In this document: in pieces, positions 18,645 to 27,843 of the stretch | Layout: every line of letters starts with the position of its first letter | Position numbering within the stretch: the stretch's first letter is position 1 | NCBI GenBank assembly: GCA_001897525.1 | Contig: MKTB01000033.1 | Span: 1-64,000, forward strand | DNA: 64,000 nucleotides | Source: Bacteroidetes bacterium 43-16 | GTDB lineage: Bacteria; Bacteroidota; Bacteroidia; Chitinophagales; Chitinophagaceae | Direction: 5' to 3' | The notes under the pieces: generated by a model | Databases searched by the model: none | The model's input: only the letters and a program-made list of their open reading frames with translations | Told to the model about the DNA's origin: nothing | Position numbers and translations under genes: made by a program

Positions 18645-20447
18645 GTGAGAAATATTCCTAAACTCTGGCGTTACGTCAAAGATCAGAAAAGCAAGCTGCT
18701 ATTGTATTTTATATGCAGCTTGCTTTCTACATTTTTTGCATTGTTTTCTTTTACCATGATCATCCCGGTATTGCAGACCATCTTTACGGGTGTGCAGTCC
18801 CTGCCGGGAGATGCCAGCGGCTATATTGCAAAACTAACCGCATTCCTCAATCATATTATCCTGACAGAGGGAAAGCATGCCGCATTAACCTACTCCATCT
18901 TATTGGTACTGGTGGCCACCATTTTGAAGAACCTTTTCCTGTACCTGTCCCTGAGGATCCTGAATCCTTTGAGAAACAATGTGATCCGGAAATTAAGGCA
19001 GGATATGTTCAATAAGTCCCTGTCCTTACCCATTGGTTACTTTACCGAAGAGAAGAAAGGCGACCTGATCTCCAAAATGACCAATGACGTATCAGAAGTG
19101 GAGAACTCGATTATGGGCGTTATAGAAACCGTCTTGAGAGAGCCGGTGACCATAGTTGCTGTTTTGGTGACCATGTTTATCATGAGTCCGCAGCTCACTT
19201 TGTTTATGTTTATATTCCTGCCCATTGCAGGTTTGATTATCGGCAGAGTGGGTAAATCACTGAAAAAACCTTCCAATGCGGCCCAGGAGCAATTAGGCGA
19301 TATGCTGGGTACGATAGATGAAACCCTGGTAGGGATGCGGGTCGTAAAAGCATTTAATGCAGAGAGCCATCAGAAGTCAAAGTTTACCTTATTGAATAAT
19401 GAATTATTCCGGATCAAGAATAAGATTTCCTTCCGTAGAGATGCCGGCTCGCCCATGTCAGAGACCCTGGGCGTGATCGTGGTCTGTATTATTTTGTGGT
19501 ATGGCGGTCGTTTGATCTTTAGCGGCGACACGAGCCTTACCGGCCCTGTATTTGTCGCTTATATAGCCTTCTTTTACCAGATCATCAATCCACTTAAAAA
19601 CCTTTCCGGTGTATTCTACAATATGCAGAAAGGCGCTGCAGCCCTGGAGCGTGTAGAATCCTTTTTAGGTACCCCGGTGACCATTACCGAAAGGAAAGAC
19701 CCGGTTATTATCCCTGAGTTTAAGGAAGAGATCGTATTTGAGAACGTCAATTTTTTCTATGGAGACAAGCATATTCTGAAAGATATCAACCTGCGTATTC
19801 CCAAGGGTAAAACCATCGCCTTGGTGGGCGCATCGGGTTCGGGAAAATCTACCCTGGTAGATCTGATCCCCCGTTTTCACGATGTAAGTTCCGGCAAGAT
19901 CACGATAGACGGTATTGATGTCAAAGATGCCAAGCTTTTTGAATTGAGGAAGCAGATCGGAGTCGTTTCCCAGGAGCCTATTTTGTTCAATGATACCATT
20001 GCCAATAATATTGCTTTGGGTACAGGGGGTAAAACGATAGAGCAGATCGATGAGGCGGCACAAATTGCCAATGCCGCTAAATTCATTCAGCATAAAGAAA
20101 ATGCCTATAAAGCAAATGTAGGGGAGCGTGGTTCTAAATTGAGCGGTGGTGAGCGTCAGCGGATTACTATTGCACGTGCCATTTTGAAAAACCCGCCGAT
20201 ACTAATTCTTGATGAAGCTACTTCAGCTTTGGATACAGAATCAGAGAAAATAGTGCAGGAATCCATTAATGAGTTGATGAAGAGCCGGACCAGTATCGTT
20301 ATCGCACATAGGTTATCTACGATCTACAATGCAGACGAGATCATCGTTATGCAGCAGGGGGTTATTGTGGAGCGCGGCACCCACCAGCAACTGATGGAGC
20401 GGCAAGGGGCCTATCACAGATTGGTGCATATGCAGGAGCTGCGATAA
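18645..20447 (+). CDS. MsbA-like ABC exporter (fused permease and ATPase)
   Basis: This 600-residue half-transporter has about six transmembrane helices in the first 330 residues and a C-terminal nucleotide-binding domain: Walker A GASGSGKST near 395, signature LSGGERQR near 499, Walker B ILILDEATSALD and H-loop IVIAHRLST. It should work as a homodimer in the inner membrane. The sequence type fits lipid A/lipid-linked exporters such as MsbA, but multidrug relatives look alike. The start is GTG, 12 bases after cysS. A terminator follows. Confidence 0.92.
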   Translation: MRNIPKLWRYVKDQKSKLLLYFICSLLSTFFALFSFTMIIPVLQTIFTGVQSLPGDASGYIAKLTAFLNHIILTEGKHAALTYSILLVLVATILKNLFLYLSLRILNPLRNNVIRKLRQDMFNKSLSLPIGYFTEEKKGDLISKMTNDVSEVENSIMGVIETVLREPVTIVAVLVTMFIMSPQLTLFMFIFLPIAGLIIGRVGKSLKKPSNAAQEQLGDMLGTIDETLVGMRVVKAFNAESHQKSKFTLLNNELFRIKNKISFRRDAGSPMSETLGVIVVCIILWYGGRLIFSGDTSLTGPVFVAYIAFFYQIINPLKNLSGVFYNMQKGAAALERVESFLGTPVTITERKDPVIIPEFKEEIVFENVNFFYGDKHILKDINLRIPKGKTIALVGASGSGKSTLVDLIPRFHDVSSGKITIDGIDVKDAKLFELRKQIGVVSQEPILFNDTIANNIALGTGGKTIEQIDEAAQIANAAKFIQHKENAYKANVGERGSKLSGGERQRITIARAILKNPPILILDEATSALDTESEKIVQESINELMKSRTSIVIAHRLSTIYNADEIIVMQQGVIVERGTHQQLMERQGAYHRLVHMQELR

Positions 20448-20470
20448 GATTTATGCAGGAAATTGTATTG

Positions 20471-20498
20471 ACCAGGGCATCATGTCCTGGTTTTTTTG
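20471..20498 (+). terminator. Intrinsic terminator of cysS-ABC exporter unit
   Basis: ACCAGG and CCTGGT with extra inner pairing form a short hairpin followed by seven T, 23 bases after the stop. The region from here to 20713 is very AT-rich and holds no gene I can support. Confidence 0.75.
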
Positions 20499-20713
20499 TA
20501 TAATTTAAGATATAAATATTTATAATTCGATACTGTTTTTTATATTGTAAGTTTTTGATTATCAATGTTTTGTGCTCTATTAAATATTATTTATATTTTT
20601 TATGTATTATTGTTTTGCTAGTGTAATTATCTGCCGGATGGGCGTTTTTCCTCCTTTTTAACTTTTTGTGTTAAAAAATAATTAAATTTTATTAACCAAA
20701 AACTATAAACGAA

Positions 20714-23700
20714 ATGAAAAGATTCATTCTACCTATTGCGCTGGTTTCGGTATGCGTGTCCGGAGCTTTCGCGCAGGAGCGTCTCATAAAGGGGCGTGTC
20801 CTGGATGAGGCTGGAGAACCTTTGGCCGGGGCTACGATTATCTTTAAGGGTACACAAAACGGAACAGCTGCAGATGAAAGCGGTAATTTCCAGATCAATG
20901 TCGATGATTCGAAATCTGTTCTGGTGATCAGCTTTTATGGTATGCAAGATCAGGAGGTGGCTGCCGGTGATGGTACAAGAGATTTACGGGTTGTGTTGAA
21001 ATCAAGTGGAGGAGATCAGTTAGCTGGTGTTGTAGTAACGGCATTAGGCATTAAAAGATCGGAGCGATCTCTGGGTTATGCGACTCAGCAAGTAAATAAA
21101 GATCAACTGGAAAATGCCCGTGCCAATAACGTGGTGGATGCACTTGCAGGTAAAGTTGCAGGTGTGCGTGTTAACCAGCAGTCCGGAGGTGTCGGAGGAT
21201 CTTCAAAAATTATTATACGTGGGCAATCTTCACTGGATGCAGTATCTAGTCCCATATTTGTAATTGACGGGGTTCCGGTAAGTGATGCAAAGCAAGGGAT
21301 GTCTAATTCCGGGATAGGCGTTGATTATGGCAATAGAGCTTCGGATATTAATCCGGATGATATTGAATCAATGACCGTATTGAAGGGCCCGGCGGCTACA
21401 GCTCTCTATGGACAATTGGCTAAAGATGGTGCCATAATAATTACTACGAAACGAGGTAAGCTAAATGGGCCACTTTCTGTTTCTGTCAACTCTTCCCTGA
21501 GGATGGAAAAGATTACCATTAAGCCTCATTTACAAGATCAGTATGCACAAGGAAATTATGGTATTTATAACCTAAGATTTGCCAACGGTTGGGGGCCAAA
21601 AATTTCAGATATGGCTGGTACTACGGTAAAAGATTATTTAGGCAGGGATGTAACTTTACAGGCTAATCCAAACAATATTGATAACTTTTTTCAAACGGGA
21701 CGTACTTCTATTAACGATATTTCTATTTCCGGTGGTAATGCACAAGCAGATTATCGTATAGGATTCAATACATTGAACAGTCGCGGTATTGTATTAAATC
21801 AGGAGTTAAACAGATATGGTTTATCGGCAAACGTAGGTTATAAGTTTAGTGATAAATTTTCTTCCCGTTTTACCTTTAATTATATTAATTCCAATTCTAA
21901 TGGACGACCTGTTCAGAGTTCAAATAATCCAAATGTCTTGAGTTCTTCTATTTATAGTGTACCCATTACAGTAGATGTTAAGGACTTAGAACAAAACTAT
22001 ATGAATGAACTCGGTGAGCAAAATAATATGACCACTGACAGAACCGGGAATAATCCATATTGGATTTTAAATAAAAATCTGAATGGTAATAAACTGAATC
22101 GTTTTTACGGTGCTACTTATTTGGAGTATAAACCGCTTGATTGGTTGACTTTCTCCAATAATTTCGGTTATGATATGTATATGGAAAACCGTTTAGGTTA
22201 TGTAAGGGCTGGAACCGCTGGTGATATGTTAGGTAGCTATATTAGCACAGACTTGTTTCAGAAGCGTTTTAATAACGATTTGATGGCCATAGCCCAAAAA
22301 GATGTTAATGAAGATTGGAATCTTAAAGCTTTGTTAGGGACCAACTTTTTAGACCGTCGTACGGATGTAGCTGGTGTAGCAGGTTCTAATTTATTGCAAG
22401 ATGTTGGTACTGGTGTGTTTAGACCAGGTAATGCTCAAACTGTTATCGCGAGTAGAAGCTATGCAAATTCCAGGTTAGTAAGTATTTATGGCGAATTGGC
22501 GGCTTCCTACAAAGATATGTTGTTCTTATCGGTAACCGGTAGGAATGACTGGTCTTCTACTTTGGTATTTACTGGCAACTATTCTTATTTCTATCCATCT
22601 GTTTCCGGATCTTTTGTGTTTACCGAGTTGATGAAAGATAAGAAAGTTCTTTCTTTTGGTAAATTGAGGGCTACATGGGCCTCCGCAGCTTCTGATGCTG
22701 ACCCATATACTACTTTATTAAGTTATGATCCCTTAACCGCCTATTTTACCCAATTCTCTTTACCAGGCAATTTTCCGTTCCTGGGTAATGGCGCTTATCA
22801 GGTTTCGAGGATTTCACCTACAGAAAATCTTAAACCTCAAATCTCCACTTCCAGGGAAGTCGGTGCGGATTTAAGGTTTTTTGGAAACAAGATCGGTTTG
22901 GATGTGACCTACTATAATACATTAACAAATAATCAGATCATGAATATTACTGTGCCCGCTTCAACAGGCTTCTTCGTGAAGCAGATCAACGCGGGTTCTA
23001 TTACAAACAGAGGCTGGGAAGCGATGTTGCGCGTAAGTCCGTTCGCAGATAGAGAAGGTGGTTTCAAATGGGATTTCATGGCCAACTTTTCTCGTAATCG
23101 CCAGGTCGTGAACGAACTATTCGGTGACCTGAAAGAATATTCAGTTCAGTCAGGATGGAGTGGTTTGCAGATCAAAGCTCCGGTTGGAGAAAGTTTTGGG
23201 CTTTATGGAACAAAATGGAAACGTGATCCAGACGGTAATTTTATTATTAATAAGAATACCGGTTTAAGAGAATTAGAGCAAAATCAGTTTTTAGGGAGTG
23301 TTATTCCTGATTTTATGTTAGGAATAAATAATAGCTTTTCTTACAAAGGATTCCGTTTAGGTTTCTTAGTGGATATCCGCCAGGGAGGTGTCTTTTATTC
23401 CGGTACTGTAGCATCACTCAGAAGTTCTGGAATGGCGTATGAAACTATGGAAAACCGGGGTGCTACATTTATTGATAAAGGCGTTAATGATAATGGTAAT
23501 GGTACCTATTCTCCTAATGAAACTCCGGTACAGAGTATGCAGGATTTTTGGGGACGTTATGCTGCTACAGCCAATACAGAAGGTAATGTATTTGATGCGT
23601 CTTTCATCAAGTTAAGAGAAGTGATATTTGCTTATTCTTTCCCCGAAAAATTCAGACCATTTAAGAAAGCAATTAAAGGTCTTGAACTTGGGTTGGAAGG

Positions 23701-23848
23701 CAGAAATCTATGGCTGATCCAATCTCATGTACCACATGTTGATCCGGAGATGAGTTATTTTGGTGCAGGTTCGGTAGGAGATGGTGTGGAGTTCAATAGT
23801 TTTCCTGCCACCGCATCTTATGGTCTTAACTTAAAAGTAAAATTCTAG
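20714..23848 (+). CDS. SusC/RagA-type TonB-linked outer-membrane protein
   Basis: This 1044-residue outer-membrane nutrient importer has a signal peptide ending at about FAQE, a CarboxypepD_reg_2 domain (about 23-98, IKGRVLDEAGEPLAGATI), a plug domain with SSPIFVIDGVPV and SMTVLKGPAATALYG, and a C-terminal 22-strand-type barrel. With SusD it forms the bed-bin importer for oligosaccharides or peptides, energised by TonB. There is no N-terminal STN extension, so no FecR-sigma signalling. Codons are visibly AT-richer than in surrounding housekeeping genes. The substrate is not deducible, since no glycosidase or peptidase is adjacent. Confidence 0.95.
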   Translation: MKRFILPIALVSVCVSGAFAQERLIKGRVLDEAGEPLAGATIIFKGTQNGTAADESGNFQINVDDSKSVLVISFYGMQDQEVAAGDGTRDLRVVLKSSGGDQLAGVVVTALGIKRSERSLGYATQQVNKDQLENARANNVVDALAGKVAGVRVNQQSGGVGGSSKIIIRGQSSLDAVSSPIFVIDGVPVSDAKQGMSNSGIGVDYGNRASDINPDDIESMTVLKGPAATALYGQLAKDGAIIITTKRGKLNGPLSVSVNSSLRMEKITIKPHLQDQYAQGNYGIYNLRFANGWGPKISDMAGTTVKDYLGRDVTLQANPNNIDNFFQTGRTSINDISISGGNAQADYRIGFNTLNSRGIVLNQELNRYGLSANVGYKFSDKFSSRFTFNYINSNSNGRPVQSSNNPNVLSSSIYSVPITVDVKDLEQNYMNELGEQNNMTTDRTGNNPYWILNKNLNGNKLNRFYGATYLEYKPLDWLTFSNNFGYDMYMENRLGYVRAGTAGDMLGSYISTDLFQKRFNNDLMAIAQKDVNEDWNLKALLGTNFLDRRTDVAGVAGSNLLQDVGTGVFRPGNAQTVIASRSYANSRLVSIYGELAASYKDMLFLSVTGRNDWSSTLVFTGNYSYFYPSVSGSFVFTELMKDKKVLSFGKLRATWASAASDADPYTTLLSYDPLTAYFTQFSLPGNFPFLGNGAYQVSRISPTENLKPQISTSREVGADLRFFGNKIGLDVTYYNTLTNNQIMNITVPASTGFFVKQINAGSITNRGWEAMLRVSPFADREGGFKWDFMANFSRNRQVVNELFGDLKEYSVQSGWSGLQIKAPVGESFGLYGTKWKRDPDGNFIINKNTGLRELEQNQFLGSVIPDFMLGINNSFSYKGFRLGFLVDIRQGGVFYSGTVASLRSSGMAYETMENRGATFIDKGVNDNGNGTYSPNETPVQSMQDFWGRYAATANTEGNVFDASFIKLREVIFAYSFPEKFRPFKKAIKGLELGLEGRNLWLIQSHVPHVDPEMSYFGAGSVGDGVEFNSFPATASYGLNLKVKF

Positions 23849-23851
23849 CAC

Positions 23852-25279
23852 ATGAAAAAGATATTCATTATAGCAATAGCGGCGCTTTCTTTGGGTTCCT
23901 GTAAGAAAGCTTTTGAGGAGATCAACACAAATCCTAATGCGGCCCAAACAACAACTCCTGAATTATTGTTCAGTGGAGCAGCGGTAAATTTAGGGACGAC
24001 AAGAGTCGGTGGAGATTTGTATACATCTATGATTTTATCGGCTCAAACAATGGCCTCCGGGGGAAACTACGGGTGGGGTGCTGCAGATATCTATGATATC
24101 AGTCCATATTCGACGGGTAATATCTGGCGGACTTATTACGTGAGTACAGGATTTAATCTAAAGACTGCCATTCGGTTAGCAGAAGAAGCTACTCCTGTAA
24201 AGACCGGTGCAATTGGTCAATGCAAAGTCTTGTTAGCTGAAAATATTTATGAAGCTACCATGATTTTTGGAGATGTACCGTATTCAGAAGCCTGGCAAAA
24301 GGAAGTCAATTACCCACATTTTGATAAGCAGGAAGATGTATTAAATGGTTTGCTGACCTTGTTGGATGATGCACTTGTGAATCTTGATGCCGCTGATGCA
24401 TCAACAACAGCAATAAAGTCATATGATTTGTTTTATAAGGGAGATATGAACAAATGGAAAGCTTTAGCAAAGTCACTTAAATTTAAGATTTTAATGACAA
24501 TGGTAGATAAGGTGCCTTCTAAGGCTGCGGATATAGCTACTTTATACCAGGAAGGTGGTATGATTGAATCAGCTGCAGGGAACTTTGTCTTTCCATTTGG
24601 TACTGCTTCCGGGAACTCAAATCTTAAAAATGCCCTGTTGGTGAAATATGGTAATGGTAGTAACGTGTTCTTTTTTGCGAACAAATTGGTTATAGATCCT
24701 ATGATTGCAGATAGTGATCCAAGACTGTCTCATTATTTTGATTTAGGAGATGCTGCTACTAATTTTCAGGGTGTAGCCACAGAGGCTGAGGCCACAGATA
24801 TGACCTCTAAAATCAGCATGCAATTGTTCGCAGCGGATGCGCCTGAATATATTATGACCTATCAGGAATTGTTGTTTTTAGAGGCAGAGGCTGCCGCTAA
24901 AGGGTATATTCCCGGAGGAACTAGCCTTGCGCAGGAAAAATATCAAACGGGCATTTCTGAAGCTTGTAAGCTCTATGGAGTATCTGCCGGCGCAGCAAAT
25001 ACTTTTGCTAGTGGAAAACTGCTGAGTGCTACACCATTAAAAGATATTCACTTGCAACAATGGATAGATCTGATGGATAGGCCAATTGAAGCATTTAATA
25101 CCTGGAGAAGATCCGGTACCAAAGGAAATGAAGTGCCAACATTACAGATTCCCCCAGGTGCACCAAATGCGGGGTTAATGTACCGTTGGCAATATCCTTT
25201 AGATAATGAAATCCTGCCAAATATAAATGCTCCTCAGGATGTAATTTATTATTATCAGCAGCAATGGTTTGACCTTTAA
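23852..25279 (+). CDS. SusD/RagB family surface lipoprotein
   Basis: This 475-residue lipoprotein (LSLGSC lipobox, Cys17) has the SusD-like TPR/helical architecture, including EINTNPNAAQ near the mature N-terminus and TYQELLFLEAEA in the C-terminal part typical of the family. It caps the SusC barrel and captures ligand at the cell surface. It begins 3 bases after the susC-like stop, so the pair is tightly coupled. It is also AT-rich. Confidence 0.93.
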   Translation: MKKIFIIAIAALSLGSCKKAFEEINTNPNAAQTTTPELLFSGAAVNLGTTRVGGDLYTSMILSAQTMASGGNYGWGAADIYDISPYSTGNIWRTYYVSTGFNLKTAIRLAEEATPVKTGAIGQCKVLLAENIYEATMIFGDVPYSEAWQKEVNYPHFDKQEDVLNGLLTLLDDALVNLDAADASTTAIKSYDLFYKGDMNKWKALAKSLKFKILMTMVDKVPSKAADIATLYQEGGMIESAAGNFVFPFGTASGNSNLKNALLVKYGNGSNVFFFANKLVIDPMIADSDPRLSHYFDLGDAATNFQGVATEAEATDMTSKISMQLFAADAPEYIMTYQELLFLEAEAAAKGYIPGGTSLAQEKYQTGISEACKLYGVSAGAANTFASGKLLSATPLKDIHLQQWIDLMDRPIEAFNTWRRSGTKGNEVPTLQIPPGAPNAGLMYRWQYPLDNEILPNINAPQDVIYYYQQQWFDL

Positions 25280-25290
25280 ATCTTATAGTT

Positions 25291-25818
25291 ATGAAAGCAA
25301 ATAAAATAATAAAATATTTAGTGCTCGCTTCTGTATTTGTTGTAGGAGTGATGGCGTGCAGCAAGAAATATCCAGGTGACTCGTACGATTTTTCCAGTAC
25401 AGCTAAACGATATATTCAATTGGCACCTGGACAGGCTGTAGAGATTAATGCAGAGACTGTAGACACTCTTATTATAAATGGCACAGATACTACTGAAGCA
25501 TATTACTATATTCCTTCCGCAGGTACACTTACTGTGGCTACAAGAGAGGGACTTGCAGAAAATGTAAATATTGTAATTGAGTATGTTAGTCCGAATGCAA
25601 CAAGAACATTGAATCAGGTTTATCCTAAATTTAGTCAAAGTCTGGCAGTTGAAGTAAATGCTGAAGATGCCGACTTCGGTAGTGAAGATGAAATTGAAGG
25701 GACCTTGACATTGAAATCTGCGTCTGGTGCTGATTTGAGATTAGGTTATCCTCAAGAAGGAGATAATTTGACTGTTCCGTTCATTGCGTACAAGCCATAT
25801 GTGATTCATGAATATTAG
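25291..25818 (+). CDS. Predicted lipoprotein in SusCD operon
   Basis: This 175-residue protein has a lipoprotein signal (GVMACSKK, Cys23). It begins 11 bases after the SusD-like gene and is likely an accessory surface lipoprotein in the position of SusE/SusF-type or other ligand-binding partners. I recognise no domain. The sequence is rich in beta-forming residues with repeated DTLIINGTDTT-like segments, and the mature part is acidic. It is the last gene of the operon. Confidence 0.75.
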   Translation: MKANKIIKYLVLASVFVVGVMACSKKYPGDSYDFSSTAKRYIQLAPGQAVEINAETVDTLIINGTDTTEAYYYIPSAGTLTVATREGLAENVNIVIEYVSPNATRTLNQVYPKFSQSLAVEVNAEDADFGSEDEIEGTLTLKSASGADLRLGYPQEGDNLTVPFIAYKPYVIHEY

Positions 25819-25851
25819 TAAGGAATATTTCTTAATATTAAAATTTATCCG

Positions 25852-25859
25852 TACCTTTG
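25852..25859 (+). promoter_or_regulatory. Promoter -7 box for rpsU
   Basis: TACCTTTG matches TAnnTTTG. It lies 33 bases before the ATG at 25893. Transcription from it would exclude the upstream in-frame TTG at 25857, which supports the shorter protein. Confidence 0.6.
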
Positions 25860-25880
25860 CTCCCTATTTTTCACATAAAA

Positions 25881-25886
25881 GGAGGT
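25881..25886 (+). promoter_or_regulatory. Strong Shine-Dalgarno sequence of rpsU
   Basis: AAAAGGAGGT lies just upstream of the rpsU ATG at 25893, with core GGAGGT 6 bases before the start. Bacteroidota genes almost never carry such a site because bS21, bS18 and bS6 sequester the 16S anti-SD. rpsU is the known exception, thought to let free anti-SD report bS21 shortage and drive bS21 synthesis. Confidence 0.85.
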
Positions 25887-25892
25887 ATTAAT

Positions 25893-26090
25893 ATGCTAAT
25901 TATCGATTCTAAAGATTGCGAGAACATTGACAAAGCGCTCAAGAAGTATAAGAAGAAATTCGAAAAATCTCGTACGCTGAATCAGTTACGTAAGCGCCAA
26001 GCTTTCACTAAGCCGTCTATCACTAAGAGAGAGCAGGTGTTGAAAGCAGCTTATCGTCAGCAAATTCTTGCAGGAAAAGTAGAGATCTAA
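25893..26090 (+). CDS. rpsU: 30S ribosomal protein bS21
   Basis: This 65-residue basic protein of the small ribosomal subunit matches bS21 throughout: the acidic start MLIIDSKDCENIDKALK followed by Lys/Arg-rich KKYKKKFEK and RKRQAFTKPSITKREQ. The ATG at 25893 is chosen because it sits behind the strong SD and the reading frame upstream overlaps the promoter. In Bacteroidia ribosomes bS21 helps hide the 16S rRNA 3' end. Followed by a terminator, then a Xer recombinase and hibernation factor, a common gene order in the phylum. Confidence 0.96.
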   Translation: MLIIDSKDCENIDKALKKYKKKFEKSRTLNQLRKRQAFTKPSITKREQVLKAAYRQQILAGKVEI

Positions 26091-26125
26091 TTTCTCTTTT
26101 CTGTCTTTACGACAAGCAGCATGCA

Positions 26126-26160
26126 GTGAAGCCCGACCTACAGGTCGGGCTTCACTTTTT
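26126..26160 (+). terminator. Intrinsic terminator of rpsU
   Basis: GTGAAGCCCGACC and GGTCGGGCTTCAC form a 13-bp GC-rich stem with a 4-base loop, followed by a T run, 36 bases after the rpsU stop. Confidence 0.9.
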
Positions 26161-26268
26161 TATAAATACGCGATACAATAAAAAATCATTTGTTATAAAT
26201 TTTTTAATGCTGATTTAATTGCTTTTTAAGATGCGTATATTTACATCAGAGCAGCAGATAAAGTGTTT

Positions 26269-27174
26269 ATGATTCAAGAGCATCTTAAATTATTTGAACA
26301 ATACCTGAAGTACGAAAAACGTATGTCCGCACATACTATTTTAGCGTATGCTCATGATCTGAACCAGTTCACTGCCTATCTTTCCGGTACTTATGAACTG
26401 GAAGATACCGGCCGCATAGAGGCTTTGCACGTGCGCTCCTTCCTGGTGCACCTGAATGAGTTCAAGCATAAAGAACGTTCTGTTCAAAGGAAAATATCCT
26501 CCATCAAATCTTTTTTCAAATTCCTGCTGAAACGGGGCCTGATCATGAGCAACCCGGTAGCGCAGATAAAAGTGCCTAAAGCACCGGCAAGATTACCTGT
26601 ATTCCTGGAACAACACCAGAGCGAACAACTTTTTTCGGACATCGTTTATCCTGCTGGCCTGGAGGGGCTTACCCAACAGCTGGTGATGGAGCTTTTGTAC
26701 CAGACGGGTATAAGGCGCGCAGAACTGATCCATTTAAAAGAGGCCGATGTAGATGTGTACAGGAATGAAATTGTGGTGTTGGGCAAAAGAAATAAGGAAA
26801 GAGCGATCCCGGTAGGGCCGCAACTGGTCCGGTTGATCAGTGAATATTTAAAAGAAAAAAAGAGAATAATTGTTAGCGAACATAATAATTTGCTAACTTT
26901 AGAATCAGGAAAACCATTGTATGATAACTATGTGTACAGGGTCGTGAAACGCTATCTGGGCGAGGGTATAACCACGATCAGTAAAAAAAGTCCGCACGTG
27001 ATGAGGCATACATTTGCTACACATCTCACCCATAACGGAGCAGGCATAAGTGCCATTAAAGAATTGTTGGGACACAGCAGCCTGGCGGCCACACAAATCT
27101 ATACACACAGTAATATAGAATACTTAAAAAAAATATATCAGCAGGCGCATCCAAAAGCGACTAATGAATCTTAA
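26269..27174 (+). CDS. Tyrosine recombinase, XerC/XerD type
   Basis: This 301-residue site-specific recombinase has an N-terminal SAM-like core-binding domain (about 1-85) and a catalytic domain with the full set of residues: Arg near 148 (QTGIRRAEL), HVMRH (His near 243, Arg near 246), GHSS and the nucleophile Tyr in TQIYTHSN near 276. It probably resolves chromosome dimers at dif. An in-frame GTG two codons upstream exists, but ATG at 26269 is the likely start. Its place between rpsU and the hibernation factor fits the conserved chromosomal Xer gene rather than a mobile element. Confidence 0.92.
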   Translation: MIQEHLKLFEQYLKYEKRMSAHTILAYAHDLNQFTAYLSGTYELEDTGRIEALHVRSFLVHLNEFKHKERSVQRKISSIKSFFKFLLKRGLIMSNPVAQIKVPKAPARLPVFLEQHQSEQLFSDIVYPAGLEGLTQQLVMELLYQTGIRRAELIHLKEADVDVYRNEIVVLGKRNKERAIPVGPQLVRLISEYLKEKKRIIVSEHNNLLTLESGKPLYDNYVYRVVKRYLGEGITTISKKSPHVMRHTFATHLTHNGAGISAIKELLGHSSLAATQIYTHSNIEYLKKIYQQAHPKATNES

Positions 27175-27207
27175 ATAACAATTGTTAACACTTAAAATTA
27201 AACCAAT

Positions 27208-27507
27208 ATGAACGTTCAAATTCAGGCAGTACATTTTGATGCAGATCAGAAGTTAATCGATCATATAGAAAAGAAAGTGGAGAAATTCAAAACTTTTCAT
27301 GAAAAAATTATCAATGTGGAAGTCTCCTTGATCCTGGAGCATGTGAATGAAAAATTAAACGATAAAGTAGTACACATAAAGGTCAATATACCTAAAACGT
27401 CATTGTTCGCAAAAAATGAATCAAAAATCTTTGAAGAGTCTTTCGAGAATGCCTTTGATTCTATTGTGGCACAAATAAAAAAGCATAAAGAAAAATTAAT
27501 AGCATAG
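27208..27507 (+). CDS. hpf: Ribosome hibernation promoting factor (short HPF/RaiA type)
   Basis: This 99-residue single-domain protein has the HPF/RaiA fold: MNVQIQAVHFDADQKLIDHIEKK, then a strand pair and the helix with EESFENAFDSIVAQIKKHKEKL. It lacks the C-terminal dimerisation domain of long HPF. It binds the 30S decoding centre in stationary phase and silences ribosomes. It lies 33 bases after the Xer gene and likely shares its transcript, ending at a strong terminator. Confidence 0.93.
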   Translation: MNVQIQAVHFDADQKLIDHIEKKVEKFKTFHEKIINVEVSLILEHVNEKLNDKVVHIKVNIPKTSLFAKNESKIFEESFENAFDSIVAQIKKHKEKLIA

Positions 27508-27544
27508 GCTTATAAAGGCTGCGCTCAATATATATTAAAACAGG

Positions 27545-27580
27545 AAAGACCCTCAGCAGACGTTGAGGGTCTTTACATTT
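27545..27580 (+). terminator. Intrinsic terminator of xer-hpf unit
   Basis: AAAGACCCTCA and TGAGGGTCTTT form an 11-bp perfect stem with an 8-base loop and trailing T-rich sequence. The remaining stretch to 27800 has no gene I can support. Confidence 0.85.
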
Positions 27581-27809
27581 CACCTAAAAACAAAAAACAA
27601 TACTCTCTTGTGTAGATAACACGTCCCGAGGGGGAAGAGTATCGGACTCTTGTTATACTAACTATTATAGACAGCCAAAACTTGTAATAGTTTAGGTAAG
27701 AATTTGTTAATAATAATTTTATAGAGCAAACTGCTGGTCCCTCAATAGGTTTTTGATCCCTGCTTTCCTGTAAACGGGAGAATAAATCAGGATATTCGGC
27801 CATTTTCAC

Positions 27810-27817
27810 TAGGTTTG
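27810..27817 (+). promoter_or_regulatory. Promoter -7 box for Lnb-like gene
   Basis: TAGGTTTG matches TAnnTTTG and lies 26 bases before the ATG at 27844. It rules out the open frame start at 27820 as the translation start. Confidence 0.55.
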
Positions 27818-27843
27818 CGTTGTTTAATTTGAATGACCATTAT

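Noticed and set aside
26269-27174. Xer-type recombinase as sign of a mobile element
   Set aside because: It lies in the conserved rpsU-hpf context with no attachment sites, cargo genes or flanking repeats.
27622-27680. A stretch resembling part of a tRNA (AGAGTATCGGACTCTTGTTAT) in the gap after hpf, where some relatives have tRNA genes
   Set aside because: No T-loop (GGTTCGAATCC-like) and no matching acceptor or anticodon stem can be found, so it cannot fold as a tRNA. At most it is a decayed remnant.
27573-27809. A 78-codon open frame on the minus strand
   Set aside because: It overlaps the terminator of hpf, has no family signature and no promoter or start context.
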